Origin: Candidatus Binatia bacterium
Lineage (GTDB): Bacteria > Desulfobacterota > Binatia > UBA9968 > JAJDTQ01
Direction: 5' to 3'
Length of the DNA stretch: 63,396 bases
Assembly: GCA_022824205.1 (NCBI GenBank)
Contig: JAJEAI010000186.1
Span: 1 to 63,396, forward strand
This document shows positions 7,325 to 15,115 of this stretch, piece by piece. The notes below the pieces were generated by a model. That model was not told where the DNA came from. It saw nothing but the letters and a program-made list of their open reading frames with translations, and searched no databases. The number at the start of each line of letters is the position of its first letter. The first letter of the stretch is position 1. The position numbers and the translations under genes are program-made.

Positions 7325-8440
7325 CTAGAACAGATCCGGAAACAAGTCTTCCGGTATCTCGCGCCCGATTCCCCGGCTCACGGCCGCCTCGTAGACCTTG
7401 CCCGCCAGAGCGGCGAACTGTAGCCCGAAGCCGACGCTGTTGTTGAAGCAGGTGATCTGATCCGGGTCGGTGCGGCCCGGGTGGCGCCCGAGCAGGAGGT
7501 CGGGCACGTCGGGTAGCCGGCTCCAGTCGATCTGTGTCGCGTCGCCGGGAGGATAGCCGGTATCGATGTCCAGCATTACCTGTTTCGGCAGCGGGCCGTT
7601 GGCATTCTTGGCGATAAAGGCCGTCGGCCGGAGATTTTCCTTGGAGTTGACGGCGAGGACGTCGAAGCGCCCGAAGGACTCCGGCGCCAGCTCGCAGTGA
7701 CGCACGGTGCAGACGTACATGCCGGGCTCCAGCCAGCCGGTTTCGATCACCGGGGTCAGCGCGTTCGTCGCGATGACGACGATGTCGCTGCCGCGCACGG
7801 CTTCCTCGGCGCTGTCCATCGCGGCCACGTCGGGGCAACTCTCCCACCGAGGGTCCTCGACGAAGCGTTCTCGATGATCGGGGTTGGGACTGAAGACTCG
7901 AATCGACTTGATGCCCTCGACCGCGTTCAGCATGGCGTCCACGTGCGCGCCCGCCATGAAGCCCGTGCCCAGCACGGCGACGCTGGAGGCGCCGGGCCTT
8001 GCCAGGTATCTTGCCGCCAGGCCGGCGGCCGCGCCCACCCGCAGGTTGCGTATGTGGCCTTCGCTGACCAGGGCCAGCATGTCGCCCGTCTCCACGCTGA
8101 AGAGAAACAGCAATCCCCGCGTCACGCTGTGAGCCCGTTGGGTGCCGGGAGTCCGGTTCCGGCGAAAGTTGCCGTGGCGCTCCTCCCAGAACAGCTTGTC
8201 CGTAAGGAAACGGATCATGGCGTACTTCTGTGTGGACGCGGACATGGTCTTCAGGTTGTGGGCGCCCGGCAGGGTGTTCCCGTCTTCGTCCACGTAGGAA
8301 TCGGGAGTCAGGAGGTCGATGCGCGGGCTCGTGATGACCGCGCCCGTGCCGAGGTCGCGATAGACTTCCTCGAGCGTCTCCAGCGTGGTGCGCATGTCCA
8401 GAAGTCCCTGTGCTTCGGTGTTGTCGATGGCGAGTATCAT
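7325..8440 (-). CDS. Ornithine cyclodeaminase/mu-crystallin family protein (copy 2)
   Basis: A 371-residue OCD-family enzyme with a Rossmann motif SSVAVLGTGFMAGAH at about 152-166 and the conserved IRNLRVGAAAGLAARYLARP before it. It is clearly diverged from copies 1 and 3 (3118-4206, 24133-25212): it has an internal stretch around residues 65-105 (QKYAMIRFLTDKLFWEE) that the other two lack. Its stop codon directly abuts that of the flavoprotein gene, so the two units converge with no spacer. The upstream region contains a palindromic repeat element starting 40 bp before its ATG. Substrate unknown. Confidence 0.85.
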   Translation of the reverse strand: MILAIDNTEAQGLLDMRTTLETLEEVYRDLGTGAVITSPRIDLLTPDSYVDEDGNTLPGAHNLKTMSASTQKYAMIRFLTDKLFWEERHGNFRRNRTPGTQRAHSVTRGLLFLFSVETGDMLALVSEGHIRNLRVGAAAGLAARYLARPGASSVAVLGTGFMAGAHVDAMLNAVEGIKSIRVFSPNPDHRERFVEDPRWESCPDVAAMDSAEEAVRGSDIVVIATNALTPVIETGWLEPGMYVCTVRHCELAPESFGRFDVLAVNSKENLRPTAFIAKNANGPLPKQVMLDIDTGYPPGDATQIDWSRLPDVPDLLLGRHPGRTDPDQITCFNNSVGFGLQFAALAGKVYEAAVSRGIGREIPEDLFPDLF

Positions 8441-8480
8441 GAGGGCTCCTCTCTGACGCGATATCCCGGGATGATCGGCC

Positions 8481-8698
8481 CTGGTGTCGCGTCCCGCAAA
8501 TAAGTGGCATAATTTGCTGGTCTTTTCGCCGTCGGCTGCGTTACGTCACCCCGGGTTTGACCCGGGGTCTTCCTCGCGTGGTGCCCACCACTGGGGCGAC
8601 CGGGGCGACCGCGGGTCGCCCTTACGGGTCATCGCGCCTTGCCGACGACAAAAAATCCTGCGCAACTCATGCCACTCATTTGCGGGACGCGACACTAG
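8481..8698. repeat. Palindromic MITE-like element, copy A (218 bp)
   Basis: The element has 30-bp terminal inverted repeats (8481-8510 and 8669-8698) that differ at only two positions; the outer end reads CTRGTGTCGCG. The interior is a set of nested palindromes, for example ccccgggt..acccgggg near 8551-8569 and gcgacc..gggtcgcc near 8595-8620. No coding frame is present. The same core occurs inverted in copy B (11741-11951) and in part at 11680-11745 and 55091-55221. It lies between the promoter regions of two divergent genes. Non-coding, short and terminally inverted: MITE-like by definition, but no parent transposase is seen. Confidence 0.85.
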
Positions 8699-8838
8699 CC
8701 GGGACGTGTCGATCATCCTGGAACAGCCTGGAATTGTCAAGGTGGTCGTGCTGCCACGGATGTCCCGGTGTCCGGCTTCTTCAGGAATGCCAAAAAATCA
8801 ACAACCAATCGCGGTTCGGATATTTGCAGTTGTCTCTA

Positions 8839-8882
8839 TGGTGTCACCTATGTTTCTTTGTGGTGTCACCTATGTTTCTTTG
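8839..8882 (+). repeat. Perfect 22-bp tandem repeat, two units
   Basis: Two identical head-to-tail units, 8839-8860 and 8861-8882, each containing GGTGTCACCTATGTTTCTTT. They lie just upstream of a TATAAT box at 8894-8899. They could be a duplicated operator for the downstream operon. Similar GTNACCTATGT repeats occur at the ends of some IS21-like elements, so a relic IS end is an alternative (recalled pattern, not verified). Confidence 0.85.
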
Positions 8883-8893
8883 GCGCGTTTATG

Positions 8894-8899
8894 TATAAT
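8894..8899 (+). promoter_or_regulatory. Probable -10 box (TATAAT)
   Basis: A perfect TATAAT lies 65 bp before the ATG at 8965 in an AT-rich patch that stands out from the surroundings. No good -35 hexamer is found at 16-18 bp; that position falls inside the second 22-bp repeat unit, which fits activator-dependent use. It would drive the dioxygenase-STAS-PaaK operon. Confidence 0.5.
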
Positions 8900-8964
8900 C
8901 GGTCCGCCCTGCCCGTTGCGGTTGGGCAACAAGCTTCGCAGGCACTCACGACAGGAGGTGTAAA

Positions 8965-9531
8965 ATGGCACTCGATCCGGCAACGACCAGCGATACGTTC
9001 GCACGTTACATCGAGGAGCTTCGCACGCTGTGGAAGGACAGCAACGACGCGAATCTTCCCTTCAAGGTCAAGGAGGCGATGGAGCGGATGCTCGCATCCA
9101 CAAGTCCCGACGATCCCTGGATGGCGGAGATCATCCGAGACGCCGACCCGTCGAGAGAGCTTTACAGGGACCCTGACTACGGGTTCGTCCAGATGGGTCA
9201 CGTTCATCCTGAAGGACACGGCAACACGCCCCACGACCATGGGCCTTGCTGGGTGGTTTACGGCGCCTACACGGGACTCACCGAAATACCCCTCTACGAG
9301 CGCGCCGATGACGCCAGGAACGCCGACAGGGCCGATTTGCGCGTCAAGGAGGTCCACAGGCTGGGGCCCGGCGTCGTCTACCCGTACCTGACGGGCCAGA
9401 TCCACTCGACGCAGGTGGCGGAACCGCCTGCCGTGGTCTTCCGTTTCCTCAGCGCGGACCTGACGCGAATTCTGCGCCGGCGCTACAACCTGGAGACCGG
9501 GGAGGTGTCGCTGATCGAGCCGCTGGCATAG
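8965..9531 (+). CDS. Cysteine-dioxygenase-like cupin (thiol dioxygenase family)
   Basis: A 188-residue single-domain cupin. The 3-His iron site of the cysteine/thiol dioxygenase superfamily is visible as His90 and His92 (NTPHDHGPCW) and His147 (GQIHSTQ). Known members oxidise thiol groups of small molecules to sulfinates with O2. The ATG is preceded at 5 bp by a near-perfect AGGAGGTG. It is the first gene of an operon with a STAS protein, a small helical protein and a PaaK-type ligase. The substrate is not deducible: the region around the metal differs from classical CDO, so 'predicted metal-dependent DSBH enzyme' is the safe name. Confidence 0.75.
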   Translation: MALDPATTSDTFARYIEELRTLWKDSNDANLPFKVKEAMERMLASTSPDDPWMAEIIRDADPSRELYRDPDYGFVQMGHVHPEGHGNTPHDHGPCWVVYGAYTGLTEIPLYERADDARNADRADLRVKEVHRLGPGVVYPYLTGQIHSTQVAEPPAVVFRFLSADLTRILRRRYNLETGEVSLIEPLA

Positions 9532-9630
9532 GCGGCTGTCCATGGCTTGTGGGGGCGCGTCCCGTCTCCTCGGACATCGTTCATTTCCCCGCCGTCTCGG
9601 ACTCCGCCGAGCCGAAAGGAGTTGGAACGC

Positions 9631-9978
9631 ATGGACGTCGATGTCAAGTGGGGCCAGAAGGGCGAGATAGTGATCGCCATGCTGGCCGGTCGCTTCAGCA
9701 GCGCCAACGCAACCCTCTTCGAGCGTCTGTTGGAAAACGGCGTCGACTCCTCCAACGACGCCTTGATCCTGGACTTCGAGCATGTGACCTTCCTGAGCAG
9801 CGCCGGCCTGAGGGTCGCCTTGACCATTGCCAGGAAGTTCAAGGGTCCGGGGAAGAGGTTTGCCATTTGCGCGCTCCAGGAGGGGGTTCGCGCGATAGTC
9901 GAAGTGAGCGGTTTTGACAAGGTGATCCCGGTCTACGATTCACAGGTTTCAGCGGTGGAGGCATTGGAGAACGGCTAG
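9631..9978 (+). CDS. STAS-domain protein (anti-sigma factor antagonist-like)
   Basis: A 115-residue single STAS domain, the fold of SpoIIAA/RsbV. The diagnostic loop reads LILDFEHVTFLSSAGLRVAL at about 48-67, with the serine that is phosphorylated in classical antagonists. The ATG at 9631 has AAAGGAG upstream. No anti-sigma kinase or phosphatase is next to it, but an NCS2 permease with a C-terminal HATPase-like domain occurs at 46095. The position between a thiol dioxygenase and a PaaK-type ligase is unusual for a partner-switch component. Cytoplasmic. Confidence 0.85.
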   Translation: MDVDVKWGQKGEIVIAMLAGRFSSANATLFERLLENGVDSSNDALILDFEHVTFLSSAGLRVALTIARKFKGPGKRFAICALQEGVRAIVEVSGFDKVIPVYDSQVSAVEALENG

Positions 9979-10035
9979 TCCGTTCGTCCGATGGAGCGGC
10001 CCGAGAAGCGGAGGCAACTCTCAGGGGAGGAAACG

Positions 10036-10329
10036 ATGGCTGACGCCGCAAAAGACATGGAAGCCAGGATCGGCAAGATTCGAGACTCGGCGGATTTCAA
10101 CGTCGCTGGCGACAACATCGTCGACATCGCCGAATTCACGGTGGAGAAGCACGAGTTCAGGAACGGCGTCACCCTTTCCGCCGAGACACGCGAGCGAGCC
10201 GTCGCCGAGATCATGGACGTGCTGTGGCGGCGGGTGGAACAGTTGAGAGCGCGGCGGCAGCAGGTTCTTGCGGACATGTTCAATGCGGCCGAGGCAACGC
10301 TGAACGATGTCCTTTCGCAGCGCAAGTAG
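10036..10329 (+). CDS. Small helical protein of unknown function
   Basis: A 97-residue, charged, almost wholly alpha-helical protein that I do not recognise. Residues about 60-97 (RVEQLRARRQQVLADMFN and following) look like a coiled coil. The ATG at 10036 was chosen because AGGGGAGGAAACG precedes it; an in-frame ATG at 9991 would add 15 residues. It follows the STAS gene by 57 bp and overlaps the paaK-like gene by 23 bp, so translation is likely coupled. It could be the partner of the STAS protein (inference from position only). Confidence 0.65.
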   Translation: MADAAKDMEARIGKIRDSADFNVAGDNIVDIAEFTVEKHEFRNGVTLSAETRERAVAEIMDVLWRRVEQLRARRQQVLADMFNAAEATLNDVLSQRK

Positions 10330-11677
10330 CGGCCCTTCGGCCTTTGCCGCACCGTATCCCGGCGCCCCCGAAAGCCATGACATCGAGACCGCGCCGCCGG
10401 AGGTCATCCGGCAACTCCAGGGCGAGCGTCTGGCCGCCCTGGTGCGGCGCTCCTGGGACCACATCCCGTTCTACCGGGACCGCTGGAAGGCGTGCGGCAT
10501 CGAGCCCGGAGACATCCGCACCGCCGCCGACATCCAAAAGCTCCCGGTCATCCGCAAGAGCGACTTCGAGGACAGCCTCAGGCTCCATCCGCCTTTCGGC
10601 GACTACCAGGGGGACTTTTCGGCAGTGCGGGTCCAGGCCAGCTCGGGCACGTCGGGGAACCCCAAGCCGTTCTTCTTCACGCGCAACGACTGGGACATCA
10701 TCGCCCGGTTGTGGAGCCGGCGTTTCCATGCCCAGGGAGTGAGGGAAGGGGACATCCTTCAGGTCGTCTTCGCCTACACGCTCTTCATCGTCGGGTTCAC
10801 GGCTTCCGAGGGCGCCATGCGCCTGGGGGCGCTGGTGGTGCCCACGGGCAGCGGCAGCGTCACTCCGAGCGAGCGGCAGGTGAAGATCGCCAGGGACTGG
10901 GGCGTCACCGTGCTGGCGGGGACGCCGTCCTACGTGCTCCATCTGGCCGACGTAGCCGAGGCGCAGGGCTTCGACCTCCGGGAAGACTTCCGCCTGCGGC
11001 GCACGATCCATACCTCCGAGACCATGACGGAGCCGGCGCGGCGGGCCATCGAAGACCGCTGGGGCGTGTCCGCCTACGACAATTTCGGCAGCGTGGAGAC
11101 CGGTTCTCCCACCTTCGAGTGCGAGGAACGGAACGGCTACCACGTGAACGAGGACGCCTACATCTTCGAGGTCCTGGATCCGGCCACCCACGAGCCGGTG
11201 CCGCCGGGGCAGGAGGGCGTGCTGGTGGTCACCTGCCTCTTCAAGGAGGCGGCGCCGGTGATCCGCTACAACATCGAGGACCTGTGCGAGTTCATCGAGA
11301 ACGACTGCGGCTGCGGACGCGGTTTCCGGCGCATCTCGAAACTCCGGGGCCGCCTGAGCGACATGGTAAAGGTGAGCGGCATCCCGTTCTATCCGACCTC
11401 GGTGGAGACCGCCTTGGAGCGGCTGCCGCAGCTCACCCGCGAGTACCGGGTCACGGTGGACCGGGTGGGACAGCAGGACACGCTGATGGTGGAGGTGGAG
11501 ATGCGTCCCGGAGTCGAGGCCGGCAGCGAGATCAAGCGGCAACTGGAACGGGAGCTCAAGGTGGCGACGAATCTCACCATGGAGGGCGTGCTGCTGTCGC
11601 CCGGCGAGCTCGGCCGTTCCCTCGGGGTCGAGCACCGCATCAAGGTACGGCGGATTCGGGACAAGAGGCCGGCGTGA
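10307..11677 (+). CDS. Phenylacetate-CoA ligase family (PaaK-type AMP-forming ligase)
   Basis: A 456-residue AMP-forming acyl-CoA ligase of the PaaK branch, activating a carboxylic (often aromatic) acid to its CoA thioester at the expense of ATP. Visible motifs: RSWDHIPFYRDRWKACGI near the start, the P-loop QASSGTSGNPKPFFFT at about 110-125, YDNFGSVETG around 260, the RYNIEDL segment, and SDMVKVSGIPFYPTSVE with the C-terminal PaaK domain. Length is normal. The start lies inside the preceding gene. A partial palindromic repeat begins within a few bases of the stop. Substrate unknown. Confidence 0.9.
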   Translation: MSFRSASSGPSAFAAPYPGAPESHDIETAPPEVIRQLQGERLAALVRRSWDHIPFYRDRWKACGIEPGDIRTAADIQKLPVIRKSDFEDSLRLHPPFGDYQGDFSAVRVQASSGTSGNPKPFFFTRNDWDIIARLWSRRFHAQGVREGDILQVVFAYTLFIVGFTASEGAMRLGALVVPTGSGSVTPSERQVKIARDWGVTVLAGTPSYVLHLADVAEAQGFDLREDFRLRRTIHTSETMTEPARRAIEDRWGVSAYDNFGSVETGSPTFECEERNGYHVNEDAYIFEVLDPATHEPVPPGQEGVLVVTCLFKEAAPVIRYNIEDLCEFIENDCGCGRGFRRISKLRGRLSDMVKVSGIPFYPTSVETALERLPQLTREYRVTVDRVGQQDTLMVEVEMRPGVEAGSEIKRQLERELKVATNLTMEGVLLSPGELGRSLGVEHRIKVRRIRDKRPA

Positions 11678-11679
11678 CA

Positions 11680-11745
11680 TTCGTCATCGCGCCTTGCCGA
11701 CGACAAAGCGGATTCATCAAGCTGTTTGTGACGCAGGACACCAGG
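11680..11745. repeat. Half copy of the palindromic element (copy C)
   Basis: The stretch from tcatcgcgccttgccgacga to gacaccagg matches the right half of copy A (core, then a tail ending GACACCAGG). It begins immediately after the paaK-like stop and runs into copy B. No matching left half is present. The tail (GTTTGTGACGCAGGACACC) resembles the arm of the partial copy at 55091. Confidence 0.7.
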
Positions 11746-11951
11746 GTGGTGTCTGGTTGATTCGCAGCATAATATGCGGAGGATTGTTCGTTGTCGGCAA
11801 GGCGCGATGACCCGTAGGGGCGACCCGCGGTCGCCCCACGTGGCGGGCACCACGCGAGGAAGACCCCGGGTCAAGCCCGGGGTGACGTAACGCAGCCGAC
11901 GGCGAAAAAGACCCGCAGATCATGCTGCGAATTAACCAGACACCACACTAG
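11741..11951. repeat. Palindromic MITE-like element, copy B (211 bp)
   Basis: The core is the reverse complement of copy A (cgccttgccgac, gacccgcggtcgcccc, the ccccgggt palindrome, and cgccgtcggctgcg). The terminal arms read differently from copy A (GGTGGTGTCTGG against GGTGTCGCGTCC) yet pair with each other almost perfectly: 11743-11770 with 11923-11949. The right end abuts the start of the RNA ligase gene. No coding frame. Confidence 0.85.
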
Positions 11952-11953
11952 CC

Positions 11954-13105
11954 ATGGGTACCGTTCCAGCCATGGAAGACATCGAAAACGCCGCTCAAGT
12001 CCTGTCCCTGGACGCCAAGTGGCTCCAGGAGTTCGACGTCGTCGATCCCTTCAACGACGTGGCCCTGCGCGGCTTCCTCTCGCGCAGGCCGGATCGCCGC
12101 TACGGGGCGCTCGCGGTCACGCACGTGAACGAGGCGCCTGCGCCGCAGGTGGTCTACGCCACTCCCAAGCTGCACTACCCCTTCGACCGCCAGGGCAAGT
12201 TCAACTTTCCGCCGGTGCGGGAGATCGAGATCTTCGAAAAGTATGACGGCACCAACGTGCTCGCCTACGGCTATCACGACTCGGACGGACGCCGTTACCT
12301 CACCTACAAGCTGCGCCTGTCTCCCGTCCTGCGGAACGGCCGTTTCGGCGACTTCCTCGACCTCTGGCGGGAGATGCTGGCGCGCTATCCGGTCATTCCC
12401 GAGCTGGTGGACGTCAACGGCTGCTCTCTGAGCTTCGAGCTCTACGGCGGCCGAAACATGCATCTCATCCTCTACGAGAAGCCGCTGGACTGTGTGCTGC
12501 TCTTCGGCGTCACCGAGGATGGAACGCCCCGGTCGCCTTCGGTGCTGGACAGCCGGGGCGTGCCGACGGCGACGCTCTACGGCACGCTGGCGGGGGGCAA
12601 CGACCCGGTGGCGGAGTACGGCGCGATCCGCGAACGGCTGGAGCGCGGCAACCGCTCGGTGGAGGACGGCAGGATTGCCGGGGTGGAGGGTGCCGTGTGG
12701 TACGTGCGCACGCGGGACAACGCCACCGTGCTGTTCAAGTGCAAGCCCGAGTCCGTGGAGGAGGTGCACTGGGTCGGCGGCATCAACAAGACCGCGGTCA
12801 TCGCCACCTGCTGGAACCTGTTCGAGACCCAGGACGTGCTGACCTACGAGACCCTCTATCCGCTCCTGGCGGAGGAGTACGCGGACGACGAGATCGACGC
12901 CTTCAGGACCTGCATCGACGAGTGCATCGCCGCGGTGCGCGAGGAGATGGAGTTCAAGAGCCGCGTACTGGACGAATACCGGCAGGTGGGCATCAAGTTG
13001 TCCGAGGACAAGGGCGAGGTGATGCGCCGCCTTTCGGCCCGGTTCAAGAGGCAGGCAATGAAGAAGGTCTTCACCTTGATCGCGCTGGAGGAAGGGCGCC
13101 GTTAG
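11954..13105 (+). CDS. ATP-dependent RNA ligase-like nucleotidyltransferase
   Basis: A 383-residue protein with the covalent nucleotidyltransferase motifs of RNA/DNA ligases and capping enzymes: motif I EKYDGTN with nucleophile Lys96, motif III SFELYGG (about 160-166), motif IV VEGAVW with Glu245, and motif V FKCKPE with Lys262/Lys264. There is no DNA-ligase OB domain; the C-terminal ~110 residues are helical, as in RNA ligases of the Rnl3/Pab1020 type or T4 Rnl1. Known members seal RNA nicks or circularise RNA. The gene stands alone between a repeat and ubiD, with no RtcB, kinase or toxin beside it. An alternative start (MEDIENAAQ) is at 11972. RNA rather than DNA as substrate is inferred. 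Confidence 0.75.
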   Translation: MGTVPAMEDIENAAQVLSLDAKWLQEFDVVDPFNDVALRGFLSRRPDRRYGALAVTHVNEAPAPQVVYATPKLHYPFDRQGKFNFPPVREIEIFEKYDGTNVLAYGYHDSDGRRYLTYKLRLSPVLRNGRFGDFLDLWREMLARYPVIPELVDVNGCSLSFELYGGRNMHLILYEKPLDCVLLFGVTEDGTPRSPSVLDSRGVPTATLYGTLAGGNDPVAEYGAIRERLERGNRSVEDGRIAGVEGAVWYVRTRDNATVLFKCKPESVEEVHWVGGINKTAVIATCWNLFETQDVLTYETLYPLLAEEYADDEIDAFRTCIDECIAAVREEMEFKSRVLDEYRQVGIKLSEDKGEVMRRLSARFKRQAMKKVFTLIALEEGRR

Positions 13106-13243
13106 AACGAAGCGCGGCGGATACCGCCGAGGTACGCGAGCGTCCTCCCGGGGCACGGTGGCCCGAGCCGGAGGCATTTCGTTCACCTGCGATGGCGGTC
13201 CGTTCACTTGCAATCATCACTCCGGCCCCTTACGTTTGAGCGC

Positions 13244-14677
13244 ATGATTTTCGACGACAATCGCGCCTTCGTGGAGGCGCTGCGGCGGTCCGGCGACCTG
13301 GTGGAAGTGGAGAAGGAGGTGAGCTGGGACCTGGAGCTGGGCGCCATCAGCCGCCTGGCGTGTGAGAAGGACGGGCCGGCGGTGTGGTTCAAGCGCGTGA
13401 CCGACTACGTCGACGAGGTTTCCGTCTTCGTTAATCCGGTGGCCACTTGGCGGCGCATCGCCATCGCGCTCGGACTCTCGCCCACGGCCACGGTGCGGGA
13501 GATCTACGAAGCCTACGAGAAGGGCGAGGGCAACCCCATCGATCCGGTGGAGGTCCGGGAAGCGCCGTGCAAGCAGGTGATCCGGAAGGGAGCGGACGCC
13601 AACCTCTTCGACCTGCCCACGCCCATGCTGCACGAGGGCGACGGCGGGCGCTACCTGGGTACTTGGGACCTGGTCATCTCCAAGGACGTGGACAGCGGCT
13701 GGGTCAACTGGGGCATGTACCGGTTCATGGTTTACGACGCGCACCACCTGACCGGCTTCCCGCGCCCCACGAGCCATCTGGGCAAGGTTTTCCAGGACCA
13801 CTATGCGGCAAAGGGAAAGGCCATGCCCCTGGCCATCGCCATCGGCACCGACCCTTTGTCGCACTTCGCCGCGGCCGCCACCTACGCCCTGGGGGGCGAC
13901 GAGGCGAGCTTGGCCGGCGGACTGCGGGGGCGGCCGGTGGAGATGGTCCGCTGCGAGACCAGCGACCTGCTGGTTCCGGCCCACTCCGAGATCGTCATCG
14001 AGGGTGAGGTGCTGCCCGACCGGGTCGGGCTGGAGGGCCCCTACGGCGAGTACCCGGGCTACCGCACCGGCGAGATGGGCAACGGCATCCTGTTCCGCGC
14101 CACCGCCATCACGCACCGGGAGAAGCCCGTGCTCACGGTGGACGCCACCGGCTACAAGGACGACAGCTCCACGGTGACGGCCTTGTCCGGCGCCCTGGCC
14201 ATCAAACGCCGGCTGGAGCGCCACGGCGTGCCGGTGCGTGACGTCTACGTGCCGCCGGAGGGGGCCGTGCACCTGGCGGTCATGAGCGTGGACTACGGCG
14301 GCCAGGAAGTGGCCCGCAAGGTGCTGCGGGTGCTGACCTCACGCCGGGCGCTGCTCTCGAAGCTCTTCCTGGTGGACACCGACACCGACGTCTTCGACAT
14401 GGGCAAGGTGCTGCACGCCTTCTCCACCAAGTGCCACCCGGCCAACGGCATCCACGTGATCCACTACGAGGGCCGGGCCAACACCCTGACGCCGTGCTAC
14501 AGCCAGGCGGAGCGCGCGTCGCAAAAGGGAGCCACGGTGCTGTACGACTGCACGTGGCCGGGAGAGTGGTCGCGGGAGTGGGAGACGCCGGTGAAGGCGA
14601 CCCTGGACTCGATCTTCTCGGCGGAAGTGCGGGAGAAGGTGCTGAAGAACTGGAGCGAGTATGGCTTCAAGCAGTGA
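13244..14677 (+). CDS. UbiD-family (prenylated-FMN) decarboxylase
   Basis: A 477-residue UbiD-type reversible decarboxylase acting on aromatic or alpha,beta-unsaturated acids. The GPYGEYPGYRTGE segment (near 260-275) holds the conserved acidic residue of the PFGEFTGY-type motif, and KRVTDY, MYRFMVYD and HLGKVFQ fit the family's cofactor region. No UbiX prenyltransferase gene is in this window, so the cofactor must come from elsewhere. The ATG at 13244 lacks a good ribosome-binding site. The next gene overlaps its end by 17 bp, implying an obligate partner. Substrate unknown. Confidence 0.9.
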   Translation: MIFDDNRAFVEALRRSGDLVEVEKEVSWDLELGAISRLACEKDGPAVWFKRVTDYVDEVSVFVNPVATWRRIAIALGLSPTATVREIYEAYEKGEGNPIDPVEVREAPCKQVIRKGADANLFDLPTPMLHEGDGGRYLGTWDLVISKDVDSGWVNWGMYRFMVYDAHHLTGFPRPTSHLGKVFQDHYAAKGKAMPLAIAIGTDPLSHFAAAATYALGGDEASLAGGLRGRPVEMVRCETSDLLVPAHSEIVIEGEVLPDRVGLEGPYGEYPGYRTGEMGNGILFRATAITHREKPVLTVDATGYKDDSSTVTALSGALAIKRRLERHGVPVRDVYVPPEGAVHLAVMSVDYGGQEVARKVLRVLTSRRALLSKLFLVDTDTDVFDMGKVLHAFSTKCHPANGIHVIHYEGRANTLTPCYSQAERASQKGATVLYDCTWPGEWSREWETPVKATLDSIFSAEVREKVLKNWSEYGFKQ

Positions 14678-14981
14678 ACCGCCGGCCTGGGACACCTTCG
14701 TGCGCCGGCCGGCCGACGTGACCTGCGGTGTGGAGACGCCGCTGGTGCTGAGGGACTTGCGGCCGGGGCGGGCGAAGTACGGACTCCGGCACGTGGTGGG
14801 TGTCGTTCACGAGGGCGGCGGCCCGGGCGACCCGCTTGCGGTGCGCACCGTGGTGGGCGTGGCGCTGCCCGGTGCCTACACCGTGGAGATTGTCCGCCAC
14901 CTGCCGCAGGAGATCGCGGGGACACCGTATCAGGATTTCTACGCGGCGCTCCGACAGGCCGCGAAGGCGCCACGGGCGTAG
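14661..14981 (+). CDS. Small UbiD-linked protein of unknown function
   Basis: A 106-residue protein starting inside ubiD, so probably translationally coupled. It is beta-rich, with VRTVVGVALPGAYTVEIVRH in the middle and a helical end (QDFYAALRQAAKA). It is not the cysteine-rich 'D' subunit known from hydroxyarylate decarboxylases, and I know no family name for it. A role as a small subunit or substrate-specificity factor of the UbiD enzyme is inferred only from the overlap. Confidence 0.7.
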   Translation: MASSSEPPAWDTFVRRPADVTCGVETPLVLRDLRPGRAKYGLRHVVGVVHEGGGPGDPLAVRTVVGVALPGAYTVEIVRHLPQEIAGTPYQDFYAALRQAAKAPRA

Positions 14982-15115
14982 CGGATCGCCCTCATTCCCG
15001 TGGAGCCGCGGCACGGCATCTTGCACCACGACGCTCCGCGGCAAGGACGACGACACGCCCGTTGATTCATGGGCGGGCCGGCAGGGTTGAACCTCGGACG
15101 GGAAGGAATGGCCTT

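Noticed and set aside
8481-11951. The region between two palindromic copies considered as a composite transposon
   Set aside because: Copies differ at their ends, there is no transposase between them, and the enclosed genes look native in composition.
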